Origin: UBA2834 sp963623365 | Lineage (GTDB): Bacteria; Patescibacteriota; Saccharimonadia; Saccharimonadales; Saccharimonadaceae | NCBI GenBank assembly: GCA_963623365.1 | Contig: CAVFJY010000004.1 | Coordinates: 1-64,000, forward strand | Reading direction: 5' to 3' | DNA: 64,000 nucleotides | Shown here: piece after piece, positions 8,929 through 18,336 of the stretch | How positions within the stretch are numbered: the first letter of the stretch is position 1 | How the letters are laid out: every line of letters begins with the position of its first letter | The notes under the pieces: generated by a model | Seen by the model: the letters and a program-made list of their open reading frames with translations, nothing else | Database searches by the model: none | Told to the model about the DNA's origin: nothing | Translations under genes and position numbers: made by a program

Positions 8929-10212
8929 TTAATTCCATTTGAATGCAATACCCTTAAGCATAATGCGTAGACATTCCCTAGCGTCCTTATATACTAATGG
9001 TGCTATGAAACAGGTGGCTATTTCAGTCAATACGGTTGCAAGGGCGGCTCCGGTAATACCCATAACCCGAATCAGGATAGTGTTCATGGTCAGGTTAAAA
9101 CATACACCCCAGATAGCAAATTTCTTTGCATATTTGCTTTTGTTTTCGGCTACCATCCAGATATTGCGCACGGTCCCCAGTTGGGAAAACGGAACAAACA
9201 GAATCAAAATGCGCAAAGTCTGGGCCGACGCATAGTATGCATCGCCATAAATTAATCCAACAATAAGATTACTGCATGCGAGGATAATTAATGATGCAAG
9301 ACTGCAGCCCCAAAAAACAATTGCATATGTCTGCTTAAGCCTGCGGACATAATTCTCCTTGTTGCTCTTCAGCCCCAGGACGACGGTTCTGGCGGTACTT
9401 ATGACAGCTTCAGGGATAAATGTCCAGATTGTGCAAATTTTTAAAGCAGCCGAGTACAAGCCAAGCTGTGTTTCGTTCAGCATAGTACCAATCATGATCT
9501 TATCCATCTGCGTATAGACTAGGACTAGAATACCGGAGATGATGTAGTGGTGGCTATTCTTGATGAGGTTCTTTCCGATATTCTTGTCAAAGGTCAACTT
9601 TTTGCCGCCACTTTTTTTATAGAAACCGAGTATAAAGAATGCAATTAACATGTATTCTATAATAGTAGAAGCCGCGAACCAAATGATCCCCTTGCCACTA
9701 AACAACAGATATCCTTTGTAGAGAGCCATGGCAGTATAAGCAAGGCCTTTTGCAACAGAAATACTTTTCGATTCAAGCCTGGATAAGAACCAGCCGTCAA
9801 GGATTGTCGCTGCCTGAAAAAGTAGCACGAGTGACTGCAAAATGCTTGTCGCGATAATCAGCCAGGAGTTGTATTGCAAAACAAAGACCAAAATAATAAT
9901 CGTCACAATCGACAGCAGAGCAGACAGAAGCCTTAAAATAACCGCTGTCCCCAAGATGCTTCCTTCTTTTTTTCTGTTATTTATGAGCTCATTTACGATT
10001 GTATTGTCGAGCCCAAGTTTCATGATAACAGCGAAGAAGCTGGTCAGGGTTGCCCCATAGTCTAACACGCCAAACCCCGATGGTCCGAGATATCTGGATG
10101 TCAGGACGGTCAGAATGAAGCTGATAGCCGCCTGATAAATGCGTTCCGCTATGAGCCAGAAGCTATTCCTGAGGGTTTTACGCCTGAACAGTGCTTTAAT
10201 TTTGGACTTCAT
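8929..10212 (-). CDS. Wzx-type polysaccharide flippase (MATE/PST superfamily)
   Basis: A 427-aa integral membrane protein with 12 or more hydrophobic segments and the usual Wzx N-terminus (R-N-S-F-W-L-I-A-E-R-I-Y-Q…LTVLTSRYLGPSGFGVLDYG). Wzx proteins move lipid-linked sugar repeat units across the cytoplasmic membrane. The gene overlaps the upstream polymerase/GT fusion gene by 17 bases and is the last of the polysaccharide operon. Function is firm at family level; the repeat-unit structure is unknown. Confidence 0.85.
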   Translation of the reverse strand: MKSKIKALFRRKTLRNSFWLIAERIYQAAISFILTVLTSRYLGPSGFGVLDYGATLTSFFAVIMKLGLDNTIVNELINNRKKEGSILGTAVILRLLSALLSIVTIIILVFVLQYNSWLIIATSILQSLVLLFQAATILDGWFLSRLESKSISVAKGLAYTAMALYKGYLLFSGKGIIWFAASTIIEYMLIAFFILGFYKKSGGKKLTFDKNIGKNLIKNSHHYIISGILVLVYTQMDKIMIGTMLNETQLGLYSAALKICTIWTFIPEAVISTARTVVLGLKSNKENYVRRLKQTYAIVFWGCSLASLIILACSNLIVGLIYGDAYYASAQTLRILILFVPFSQLGTVRNIWMVAENKSKYAKKFAIWGVCFNLTMNTILIRVMGITGAALATVLTEIATCFIAPLVYKDARECLRIMLKGIAFKWN

Positions 10213-12349
10213 GTATTACCAATTTAATCATGTTTTTGAAGTTTGCGGGTGCAAATGGCCGCATCTTGAACATTTCAAGCAGATACATTTTTGCAGTCTG
10301 CTCATCGCCTTTAGACAGATAACAATTGAAAAGTCTGTTCCTGAAGTTATGTTCTATAAAGCGTTTTTCTTTTTCTGATAGGATGCCGTATCGTTTCCTG
10401 CACTCATCCTGATACCATTTGACCTGCTCGATGAATTCATCTCCCACAGCGGATATCCCGGCACCTGGTTTGTGGATGTAAAAATTTGTAAGGCATTCCG
10501 GAACGGGATATATGGAATAATCTGCATCCAGTATCCGCAGCATCAGCATCAAATCCTGTTGACTCTTTATGTCGTCAAACATCCCGACTTCCTCCAGAAC
10601 TGCCTTACGGCAGAGCCATGTAGAGGTCGGCATAGTGAAATTCAGCATATGTTCATACAATGCCTTGCCGGAATTGCTGCAAATACGCTTCCTTTTGTGT
10701 CCATTTGTTTTTATGGAACAAATACCACAATAAACGATGGCAGTATTTTTATCCTCTTTAAGCTTCTGGGTCATCAGTGCTATCTGCTTTTGAATCTTAT
10801 CCCGGTGGAATTCATCGTCGTCATCCAAAAAAGCAATATACTCGCCGCTCGCTGCCCTTATTCCGATGTTGCGCGTCATCCCACCTCCTATATTTCTGGG
10901 ATTCCGTATGTATTTGACTGAGGGATATTCCTTTAAGATTTCCCTGCATTTCCTGCGGGCTATGGAACCGGTTGGATTATCATCCACGACAATTACTTCA
11001 ATTTTGGGATAGTCCTGATTCAGTGCGCTGTCAATGGCTCTCCTAAGTGTATGGGGGCGGTTATAGGTAGGGATAATAATTGAAACTAATTGTATTGTTC
11101 TGGAAGCAATGTTTACCGAGTACCAGTTGTAAAGGTATTTGGGGAGCAGGAAAAGCAGAATAGAATAGGTTGCTGAGTGATAATAACTAAATGGAAGCCT
11201 GCTCTCATAGAGGCCGTATACTATTATACAGATAAATAAAGCTTCCAACATGTAACTTAATTGCATATGGTAGACCCGGAGTTTTCTTATCTGTTTATAC
11301 GCTGCCGCCAGCAGTACAAGGTATGCGGCAAGACCCACCAATCCAAACATTATTAGGACGCTTAAGTATGAATTATGAAAGCCGCTAAATTCAAAGGCTT
11401 TGCCATACTCATCTAGAGATCTTTCAGCGCCTGACCCGAACAGCACATCGTGAGACACATAATAATTCCAGGCATAGTTATAAATCTCGTCCCTATGCGT
11501 CGAAATGTTATGGGGGCGGATAAACATTTGCAGGACGTAGTTCCTTGATATGGGTATCAGGAAGATTATAAGCAGGACGATGGATATGACCCCGGCCATC
11601 TTAAATAAGGTATGCCTGGCGGTTTTGTTCGGCAGGACAAAACGAACTGCCGTAATACCCAAAAACAGCAAGGTGGCCAGAATGGCTCCCCTGGAAAATG
11701 TCAACAGCAAATTGAAGGCCAGAAAGAGAACCGAGGAGAGCCAAATCGTTTTTTCGTTCTTTGTGAACTGTTTTCCCTTAAGCGCGTATAAGGTGAATGA
11801 TGCGAAAATCGACAAAAACATAAAAGTCCCATAGATATTTCGGTTATTAAAGAAGGACTGGAACCTTACTGCGTAGGATGAGGACATGGTAAAGATTTCA
11901 CTGAAGGATCCGATGTTGTAGAAAATATTGAACACTCCGGAAATAATGCCAAGAAGGATAACTGCATTTAAGAGGAAAGCAACGTCGTTCAACGATATCC
12001 TTGCTTCGCCGTTTATGATTAAGAATAACGCCACGCACATTACCGGGTAATATAGGTTCTTCGTGATATCTGACGAATAAAATCCAGAGCCTTTTAAAAC
12101 TGCAGAGGCGACAAAAACAACAAGAACACAGCCAAGGATTATTAATTTTTGCCCGATTTTTTTATGGTTTTTCCGGTCAATCCTCCGGGACAGGAGCACG
12201 GCAATTACAGGGACGGAAAGGAGATGCAATAGTCTGACCGGAAATAGCGATGATATGTCCATCACCGATATGGATGATATGAAGGATACAACGATCCAAA
12301 CGAGCAACAGCCCCATCCCCTGATTCCTGGCATCTGCTTTACTTCGCAT
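10196..12349 (-). CDS. O-antigen ligase/Wzy-like polymerase fused to GT2 glycosyltransferase
   Basis: A protein of about 717 aa combining two functions. Residues ~1-410 form a polytopic membrane domain of the O-antigen ligase/Wzy family (TFSRGAILATLLF segment, a large extracellular loop, then FHNSYLSVLIMFGLVG). Residues ~425-715 form a GT2 glycosyltransferase (VSIIIPTYNRPHTLRRAI, DxD-type YIAFLDDDDEF). Polymerase and glycosyltransferase are normally separate proteins, so the fusion is unusual. The ATG at 12349 is chosen because it leaves only an 11-base overlap with the preceding gene; a GTG at 12361 is also possible. It sits between a GT2 gene and the flippase gene. Confidence 0.8.
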   Translation of the reverse strand: MRSKADARNQGMGLLLVWIVVSFISSISVMDISSLFPVRLLHLLSVPVIAVLLSRRIDRKNHKKIGQKLIILGCVLVVFVASAVLKGSGFYSSDITKNLYYPVMCVALFLIINGEARISLNDVAFLLNAVILLGIISGVFNIFYNIGSFSEIFTMSSSYAVRFQSFFNNRNIYGTFMFLSIFASFTLYALKGKQFTKNEKTIWLSSVLFLAFNLLLTFSRGAILATLLFLGITAVRFVLPNKTARHTLFKMAGVISIVLLIIFLIPISRNYVLQMFIRPHNISTHRDEIYNYAWNYYVSHDVLFGSGAERSLDEYGKAFEFSGFHNSYLSVLIMFGLVGLAAYLVLLAAAYKQIRKLRVYHMQLSYMLEALFICIIVYGLYESRLPFSYYHSATYSILLFLLPKYLYNWYSVNIASRTIQLVSIIIPTYNRPHTLRRAIDSALNQDYPKIEVIVVDDNPTGSIARRKCREILKEYPSVKYIRNPRNIGGGMTRNIGIRAASGEYIAFLDDDDEFHRDKIQKQIALMTQKLKEDKNTAIVYCGICSIKTNGHKRKRICSNSGKALYEHMLNFTMPTSTWLCRKAVLEEVGMFDDIKSQQDLMLMLRILDADYSIYPVPECLTNFYIHKPGAGISAVGDEFIEQVKWYQDECRKRYGILSEKEKRFIEHNFRNRLFNCYLSKGDEQTAKMYLLEMFKMRPFAPANFKNMIKLVIHEVQN

Positions 12350-13127
12350 CTGCCGCCCCACGCATGAATAATTGCCAAACCTTTATCAGCCCCATATTCT
12401 GGCAATAAGCCTTGCGGTGCCGAAATATCATCACAAAGCAAAGGATGGGATAGCTATAACGGTGTAATGCATACATTAAGGCACCGGAATCGAAAAAATA
12501 CTTTTCGTCGTATCCCGTGAACCAGCTGGAATCTTTGTTCGTATTCATGGCGATTATTTTTGCCGACGTGTATACTTTTAGCCCTTTGGATATACTTTGC
12601 TGGATAAAGAGGCTGTCCTCGCCGTGCGAGTATCTGCTGGCACCGTAAAGCAACGAGAAAAACAGATTGTTCTTTAAAACTACTTCCCTTCTTACTGCGA
12701 AGCGAGGGGTGCTGTATCTCAAGCAATTCCACCATCTCACCCTTGTCCGATGCATAGACTTTCCCTGGGGTATTCTATGAGATTCCTTGCAGTGCTCTAT
12801 GTCCATATTGAACACGATAAAATCACTTTCTTTATGCTCCTCAAACTCGGATAGGATACGTTTTTCATAACCGTCAAGGAACACCTCATCATCGTCCGCA
12901 AAGACAAGAATGTCCGCAGTAGCGCGCATCAGGGCATTATTTCTGCTCAGCCCTATGCCATTTTCGCTCAAATTCCAAACCTGGATGCAATGGCCTTTAA
13001 AGGTAATCTCTTCATAACCAACGGAATCTGTCTGGTTAATAATAATCGCATCAGAACCAAGATTCATTCGCCTCACTAAACGACGGGGGTCAGCATTTAC
13101 CGTGGAAATCAAAACCTGCAGATTCAT
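12339..13127 (-). CDS. GT2-like glycosyltransferase
   Basis: A 262-aa protein with the GT-A signature ILVFADDDEVFLDGY (DxD in D-D-D) and an N-terminus MNLQVLISTVNADP. It differs from classic GT2 by lacking the S-V-I-I-P-x-Y-N start, but N-E-N-G-I-G-L-S-R-N-N-A-L-like residues before the DxD support the assignment. The ATG at 13127 overlaps the TGA of the upstream GT2 gene in an ATGA, which makes it preferable to the upstream ATG at 13157. The acceptor sugar is unknown. Confidence 0.75.
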   Translation of the reverse strand: MNLQVLISTVNADPRRLVRRMNLGSDAIIINQTDSVGYEEITFKGHCIQVWNLSENGIGLSRNNALMRATADILVFADDDEVFLDGYEKRILSEFEEHKESDFIVFNMDIEHCKESHRIPQGKSMHRTRVRWWNCLRYSTPRFAVRREVVLKNNLFFSLLYGASRYSHGEDSLFIQQSISKGLKVYTSAKIIAMNTNKDSSWFTGYDEKYFFDSGALMYALHRYSYPILCFVMIFRHRKAYCQNMGLIKVWQLFMRGAADAK

Positions 13128-13924
13128 ATTCTTTTTCTCATTACGATTATATTCCAAAAATATACGACGATGTTGGAAACAGTGAAAAACACTGCAGTAA
13201 CTGGACTGAAACCATTCACGCTTCTATGCAGTCTGTAATGGTACTTGATCAAGTGTGCTTTTCGCCCGGATGACAGACTGTTACGGCTTTTCCTGTATGC
13301 AGCTAGGACACCGGGTGTTTTTGCGCCATATCTGGCAATTTTAAGGATCTGGCACCAAATTGCATAATCGTTGCGCTTTTCCAGACGTACATATTGGATT
13401 TGGCGCAGATAGGTTCGCCTGAAAATTACTGTCAGGCATCCTACAGAGTCTCCCAGTAACATGCGAAAATAGGACATCCGTTTAGGCGCATGCCGGACAA
13501 TTTTTAGCGCCTGGCCCTCCTCATCTATGAGTTCATAATCGGAATACGAAAAGGGAATCCGGTTTTCCTCCATAAAAGCAACCTGCCTAGATAATTTCTC
13601 TTTCTTCCAGATATCATCGGAGTCCAAAAATGCAATATATTTTCCCCGCGCCATGGACATTGCCTGGCTTCTTGCTTCCATTGCGCCATGTTGCATTTTG
13701 TTGAGTTTTTTCAGGACAATCCTGTCATCCGTCGCAATCAGCTGCTTTACTACATTCGCAGAACCGTCCGTTGAATGGTCGTCCACCACGATAATCTCCA
13801 GATTGCTGTAAGTTTGGTCGAGAATAGACGAAAGAGACTCAAGGATTGTCTTTGAACTATTGTGAATAGGCACTATGACCGAAACTAATGGTGTGGAAGA
13901 AATCTGTTTTGTGCTTTTACCCAT
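13124..13924 (-). CDS. GT2-family glycosyltransferase
   Basis: A 266-aa cytoplasmic glycosyltransferase with a canonical GT2 fold: VSVIVPIHNSSKTILESLSS at the N-terminus, EIIVVDDHSTDGS, and the metal-binding YIAFLDSDDIW. A hydrophobic C-terminal segment could attach it to the membrane. It is the second gene of the polysaccharide operon, after the nucleotide-sugar dehydrogenase; its stop TGA overlaps the next start codon. The operon order (sugar precursor, two GTs, polymerase, flippase) is that of a Wzy-dependent capsule or O-antigen-like pathway. Confidence 0.88.
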   Translation of the reverse strand: MGKSTKQISSTPLVSVIVPIHNSSKTILESLSSILDQTYSNLEIIVVDDHSTDGSANVVKQLIATDDRIVLKKLNKMQHGAMEARSQAMSMARGKYIAFLDSDDIWKKEKLSRQVAFMEENRIPFSYSDYELIDEEGQALKIVRHAPKRMSYFRMLLGDSVGCLTVIFRRTYLRQIQYVRLEKRNDYAIWCQILKIARYGAKTPGVLAAYRKSRNSLSSGRKAHLIKYHYRLHRSVNGFSPVTAVFFTVSNIVVYFWNIIVMRKRI

Positions 13925-13956
13925 ATTTTTGCCTGAGATTTTACCGGAAATATATT

Positions 13957-15132
13957 TTAGTCCCTTGCATAAATGTCGGAGGTGTAAATTTTCTCTTTAA
14001 CATCGTTTAGAGCTTCTCCCATGCGGTTGGCAAGGATAAGATCACTCTTCCTTTTAAAGACGTTCAAATCGTGTTCTACCTCAAAGCCATTGAAGCTATT
14101 TCCTTTTAGGGTGGGCTCATAAATAATACTATGAATCCCCTTGGCGCGAAGGAGCTCTATGACATCTAGGATGGCGGATGCACGGAAATTATCGGATCCG
14201 CTTTTCATGATCAGGCGGTAAACACCGACAATGCCTGGCTTTCTTTTTAATACCATATTTGCTATGTGGTGCTTCCGGGTCTCATTGGATTTTATGATTG
14301 CCTCAATCAGGTTTTGGGGGACATTAGAATAGTTGGACAGCAACTGTTTGGTATCTTTCGGCAGACAATAACCGCCATATCCAAAGGAAGGGTTATTGTA
14401 ATGTGTACCAATGCGTGGGTCAAGAGAAACGCCCTCAATTATGCTTTGGGCTCTAAGCCCCTTGAGTTCGGCAAAGGTGTCTAGTTCATTAAAATATGCA
14501 ACACGGAGTGCGAGGTAAGTGTTGGAGAAGAGCTTAACAGCTTCTGCTTCTGTGGAATCCATTATTAAAATGGGAACCTGACTGTCCAGTGCAGACTCCT
14601 CTAAAAGCCTCGCGAACATCATGGCATCTTTATGTTGGGAGATGGCTGCACCGACGATAATGCGGCTTGGGTGTAAATTATCATAGAGCGCCTTCGATTC
14701 CCTTAGAAATTCCGGACTAAAGATAATGTTTAAAGATTTATATCTGCTGCTGATATCCTTTGTATATCCAACAGGCACCGTGGATTTGATTACGACTAAG
14801 GCAGATGGATTTAATGATGCAATCTTTTCGAGTACGTCCTCTACAGATTTCGTGTCGAAATGGTTATGTACGTCATCGTAGTTCGTAGGAACCGCAATAA
14901 TGACAATGTCAGCGGATTTGTAGGCACTGTCGTCCGTTGTTGCCCTTAGGTGGAGGCTCTTGTTCGCCAGGTAATACTCGGTTTCCCTGTCGTGGATGGG
15001 GGACTTCTTGTTGTTAACAAGGTCGGCTTTTTTCTGGATAATGTCTGTTACGGTCACTTCATTATTCGAGCCAAGGAGAATGGCCAGCGACAGACCAACA
15101 TAACCAATTCCTGCAACAGTTATTCTCTTCAT
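13957..15132 (-). CDS. ugd: UDP-glucose 6-dehydrogenase-like nucleotide-sugar dehydrogenase
   Basis: A 391-aa enzyme of the UDP-glucose/UDP-ManNAc dehydrogenase family. It shows the N-terminal Rossmann motif (VAGIGYVGLSLA), the conserved K-S-T-V-P-V-G, F-S-P-E-F-L-R-E, and the catalytic-cysteine segment GYGGYCLPKDTKQL. Length and F-S-P-E-F-L-R-E favour a UDP-glucose dehydrogenase of the short bacterial type (E. coli Ugd is similar in size), producing UDP-glucuronate for the polysaccharide genes downstream. It is the first gene of the operon, with an A/T-rich start region and no clear ribosome binding site. Confidence 0.88.
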   Translation of the reverse strand: MKRITVAGIGYVGLSLAILLGSNNEVTVTDIIQKKADLVNNKKSPIHDRETEYYLANKSLHLRATTDDSAYKSADIVIIAVPTNYDDVHNHFDTKSVEDVLEKIASLNPSALVVIKSTVPVGYTKDISSRYKSLNIIFSPEFLRESKALYDNLHPSRIIVGAAISQHKDAMMFARLLEESALDSQVPILIMDSTEAEAVKLFSNTYLALRVAYFNELDTFAELKGLRAQSIIEGVSLDPRIGTHYNNPSFGYGGYCLPKDTKQLLSNYSNVPQNLIEAIIKSNETRKHHIANMVLKRKPGIVGVYRLIMKSGSDNFRASAILDVIELLRAKGIHSIIYEPTLKGNSFNGFEVEHDLNVFKRKSDLILANRMGEALNDVKEKIYTSDIYARD

Positions 15133-15178
15133 AAAAAAATATTAACATACTCTTTAAATAAAATTGCTCATAAATATA

Positions 15179-17401
15179 TTATTTTTTCGAATACTCCCAG
15201 CTTTTGCGAATATATACGTTGTTCTGATGTAGAATGCGCCTGACCGTATCAGGGCTTACTCCAAGCGCTTCCCCGATTTCTTTAGGCTTATACCATTCCG
15301 CATACATTTGCATAATCATCTCGGCGAGCACTTTCTTTTTGGCAACTTGGTTAGATACCTGGATGTTATTGTCTTTTAATGCTTTGCTGATGGTATATCT
15401 GTGGCATCCGAATTCCTTGGCTAATTCATAAGTTGAAGATCCTGCCTGGTACTTGGAAATAATTTTCTGGATTTCGTCTTTAGATAATATTTTCTGCTTT
15501 TGGCAAATACTATGAATTTCCGTTTCGCCGTAGTTGTTTTCAGCTTTTCTGTCTGTTATACTTATTTTTATCGAAGTGGTATCACTTATCGGATGACTTT
15601 GCTTATACTTGACTACTTTCACAAAAATGTTTGAGTATAGTTGCGATAGTCCCACCAAAAGTTTGTTACTCGAACTTTTATCCTTAAAAAAATTTGAGTA
15701 ACTTCGCATAAACATGGAATTATCCGCAGAATGGTCGCATCCGGGCTCAAGAAGGATGCGGCTTTTTGCTACAGTTGAATCTTCAGATGTCGGAGTGATG
15801 TTCGTTTCGGACTGCTCACCTATGGTTGGAGCAAGGATACTATCAAAGGGTGGACGAAATTCTCCTTTAATGCCGAGCGGGATTTCTTCGTTCGCAATGA
15901 CGTAGATTTTACTGAAAATCGCCTGATTCATCAGGCGTTTTATCTTGTCGCTGGCATTGCGATAAGATTTGCCACAGTCGTTCAGCATTTCGAGTGCGCA
16001 AGAGAGATTCTCCGTGATTTGCTCAAAGGTAAGAGAATGCTGCCGGATTTCATGTTCGACGGCGGAGAGTTCTTTTGTAATTTTTTGCTGTTCGGATTTC
16101 ATGAAGTCTGCCGGAATAGCATCCATATAATGAGCTTCCATCAGTTTTTCGCGTTTGTGCTCCAGTTCATGCTTGCGGCCATACAGCCCCTCAATTTCGG
16201 TATCGTATTTTTGCTTTTCTGCTTCGACTACTTTTTGAAGCTGTTCTTCAATTTGGGTTTTTAGGTCATCAGAGATTTGGATGCAGTCGTAGAGCTTCTC
16301 AATTTCGCGTTCTACTGCCGCGATGAGAATGTACTTAGTCTTACAGTCGCGTCGACGTTTGCTGTGCCGACCAGCGCAGACGAAATATGGGTAGACCGTA
16401 CCGTCCTTCTTTTTCTCGTTGCTGACGATCATGCGCTCACCGCAGTAGGCGCAGTAGATGGTACTTTTGAGATAGTGCGGATGCTTATTGGTGCGCTCGC
16501 CATTGACGCGGGATGCGAGTATGAGTTGTACCTTATCCCACGTTTCGGTATCAATGATAGGTTCATGTGAGCCGGGATATTCTACGCCCTTATACTTCAC
16601 GATACCTTTATAGTAGGGATTTGTCAGGATTTTCTGGAGCGACTGGAAAGGGATAGACTTGGACGGGATTTTGGGCGTAGCGCGCGTTGTAAGGCCGCAC
16701 GCGCCCAGATACTCCGCAAGGCTATTAACCGTCCACTGCTCGGTGGCATAGGCCTCAAAGGCCATTTTAACCAGCGGTGCGCGATCCGGATCGAGGATGA
16801 CCGTGCGCTCCTCGCGCCCCTTTTCATCGACATAGCGGACGTTCTGGTAACCGAGCGGCGCGCGACTGACGGTTCCACCGCCTTTGATTTTCTCGCCCAT
16901 GCCTTTCTTGACTTCCGTGGCGAGATTTTGCGAGTAGAATTCTGCAATAGAGCTCATAATGCCGTGCAGCAACATGCCGGCCGGAGTTTCATCAATGCTT
17001 TCTGATGCGGAAACCAGTTGAATGCCACATTCTCGAAGTGTGCGCATGATGTCGCTATCATCATCACGGTTACGCGCAAGACGGTCGATTTTATGCACGA
17101 TCACATAATCTACACGGTCAGCGTTCTCTTTGACATATTCCAGCATGGCTTGCAATTGCGGACGATCAGCAGATTTCGCAGATGCGCCGCGATCGACGAA
17201 TTCTTTGCCAACCATCGCGCCGAGTGACGCAGCCTTTTTCTTGTTGGCTTCGCGCTGAGCGGGAATGGAAAAGCCTTCATCATGCCCGCCACCGCGCTCG
17301 GCCTGTCCGCGAGTAGATACGCGGAGATAGGAAACAGCAAACTTTGGCGTCATGGATTCCGTCAGTGCCTGCGCCATATTTGCCATAGTAGCGGTACTCA
17401 T
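15179..17401 (-). CDS. Large serine recombinase with C-terminal tandem HTH tail
   Basis: A 740-aa protein. It has the serine-recombinase catalytic domain (residues ~18-165; A-V-S-Y-L-R-V-S-T-R-G-Q with the nucleophile serine, then Y-V-I-V-H-K-I-D-R-L-A-R-N), the recombinase domain with L-G-Y, a zinc ribbon (residues ~318-360; YCAYCGERMIV… C…C) and a coiled coil (~380-470). Beyond ~600 a tail carries two HTH units: EIQKIISKYQAGSSTYELAKEF… and MQMYAEWYKPKEIGEALGVS…. The tail is paralogous to the separate protein at 22335. A strong AAAGGAGG ribosome binding site supports the ATG at 17401. Such enzymes move integrative elements, so this gene probably mobilised the island to one side. No phage structural genes are present. 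Confidence 0.9.
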   Translation of the reverse strand: MSTATMANMAQALTESMTPKFAVSYLRVSTRGQAERGGGHDEGFSIPAQREANKKKAASLGAMVGKEFVDRGASAKSADRPQLQAMLEYVKENADRVDYVIVHKIDRLARNRDDDSDIMRTLRECGIQLVSASESIDETPAGMLLHGIMSSIAEFYSQNLATEVKKGMGEKIKGGGTVSRAPLGYQNVRYVDEKGREERTVILDPDRAPLVKMAFEAYATEQWTVNSLAEYLGACGLTTRATPKIPSKSIPFQSLQKILTNPYYKGIVKYKGVEYPGSHEPIIDTETWDKVQLILASRVNGERTNKHPHYLKSTIYCAYCGERMIVSNEKKKDGTVYPYFVCAGRHSKRRRDCKTKYILIAAVEREIEKLYDCIQISDDLKTQIEEQLQKVVEAEKQKYDTEIEGLYGRKHELEHKREKLMEAHYMDAIPADFMKSEQQKITKELSAVEHEIRQHSLTFEQITENLSCALEMLNDCGKSYRNASDKIKRLMNQAIFSKIYVIANEEIPLGIKGEFRPPFDSILAPTIGEQSETNITPTSEDSTVAKSRILLEPGCDHSADNSMFMRSYSNFFKDKSSSNKLLVGLSQLYSNIFVKVVKYKQSHPISDTTSIKISITDRKAENNYGETEIHSICQKQKILSKDEIQKIISKYQAGSSTYELAKEFGCHRYTISKALKDNNIQVSNQVAKKKVLAEMIMQMYAEWYKPKEIGEALGVSPDTVRRILHQNNVYIRKSWEYSKK

Positions 17402-17764
17402 AGAGTATACCTCCTTTCTTAGGTGTCATCGCATGATAGCTCTCTTCCAGAGAGAAAGCCAGTCACTTCGCGAAGAATTTACAATTTATTATCTTTTAGT
17501 CTTGCTCGTCTCAAAGCCAATAGGCAACTGTCGGTCACACAGATTGACAGACATGTAGAGATGTTGCCCTAATCGCACCATAGCACGACTTTAGGCAAGA
17601 AAAAACCGCTCCGAGTTACAGCTTTCGGAGCGAAGGATACAGTAATGTGACGACGTGCACCTCTGTAAAAACAAGATTTTTGCCAAATTAGTGATATCGA
17701 TAAAATCGATGTTGTAATATTTACAACGACTTACGAATTTCAGAAGTATCCTGAATTTGTTGGG
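17402..17764. other. Non-coding stretch beside the recombinase
   Basis: I see no gene here. It holds the terminator at 17607-17632, minor A/T-rich repeats (ATCGATAAAATCGAT around 17696-17710; GTTGTAAATATTACAAC-like dyad around 17712-17727) and the recombinase ribosome binding site. Large serine recombinases often have their attachment site next to their own gene, and the dyad is a place to look, but nothing proves it. Confidence 0.3.
17607..17632 (-). terminator. Rho-independent terminator (minus strand)
   Basis: An 8-bp stem CGCTCCGA/TCGGAGCG followed on the minus strand by GGTTTTTTC. It would end transcripts of the decayed HNH gene at 17765. Confidence 0.75.
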
Positions 17765-18080
17765 TTACTTATCACTTTTGTGGCGCTTGCAGTCACGGTA
17801 TAGCATTTAGCGGTTTTTAACAATAATTCTACCGCCTTGGATCCATGGCGTAATATGATTGGCTTCCATTCCGTCAATATCAAATGTTGACCACAACTTG
17901 GATAAATTCCCTGCTGGCGCTCGTATGTACACGCTTATTTTCTAATGTCCTTCCGCTGGGATGTTCGCATCGATCAACATGAGCAATTTTGCCGCGCCGT
18001 TCCGGGATCTTTTCAATTTAAGGGAAACGAGGATTACTGCTTTTCGCGTAATCTTTTCCCTGCTGTGGGGGCGATATCGG
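17765..18080 (-). pseudogene. Decayed HNH endonuclease
   Basis: On the minus strand the C-terminus of an HNH nuclease can be rebuilt across frames: PERRGKIAHVDRCEHPSG…, then after a frameshift YERQQGIYPSCGQ, then in another frame DIDGMEANHITPWIQGG, then IIVKNR, a TAA where HNH proteins have a glutamine codon, and MLYRDCKRHKSDK at the end. These match the C-x2-C-G, x-D/N-H-I-x-P-W and final C-x2-C…K-S-D-K pattern of HNH domains (one zinc cysteine is already replaced by tyrosine or serine). At least two frameshifts and two stops make it inactive. It sits between the recombinase and the conserved chromosome, a typical place for mobile-element debris. Confidence 0.7.
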
Positions 18081-18210
18081 TTTATGAAATGTATATTCCT
18101 GTTGAATAGCTTTTATTAAACTACCCTTTTGTGTGGGGTATTTTCTCGCTAAATCGAATATACTATGAACGTCGCCATAACCGCCTATGCTTTCAATCGT
18201 ATGAGATTGA

Positions 18211-18336
18211 TGATATAATCTGCGGCAAGTACAGATAAGCTGGTTAATTTTGAACTTATCTCGTGCGGTACTTTTGAAATTCTTTTCTCACTGACGCCTC
18301 AAAAGAGGCGCAGCATCAAAAAAAGGAGGGGTAACC
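18211..18336 (+). promoter_or_regulatory. Extended -10 promoter and structured 110-nt leader of the lipoprotein gene
   Basis: TGATATAAT (18211-18219) predicts a start near 18226. The leader can form AAGTAC/GTACTT (227-232 with 268-273) enclosing GATAAG/CTTATC (234-239 with 255-260), then CGCCTC/GAGGCG (295-300 with 305-310) just before the ribosome binding site AAAGGAGGGG. The last hairpin is 15 bases from that site. No known riboswitch class is recognised. Confidence 0.5.

Noticed and set aside
15179..17401. Prophage
   Set aside because: A large serine recombinase is present, but no terminase, portal, capsid, tail or lysis gene is found in the window.
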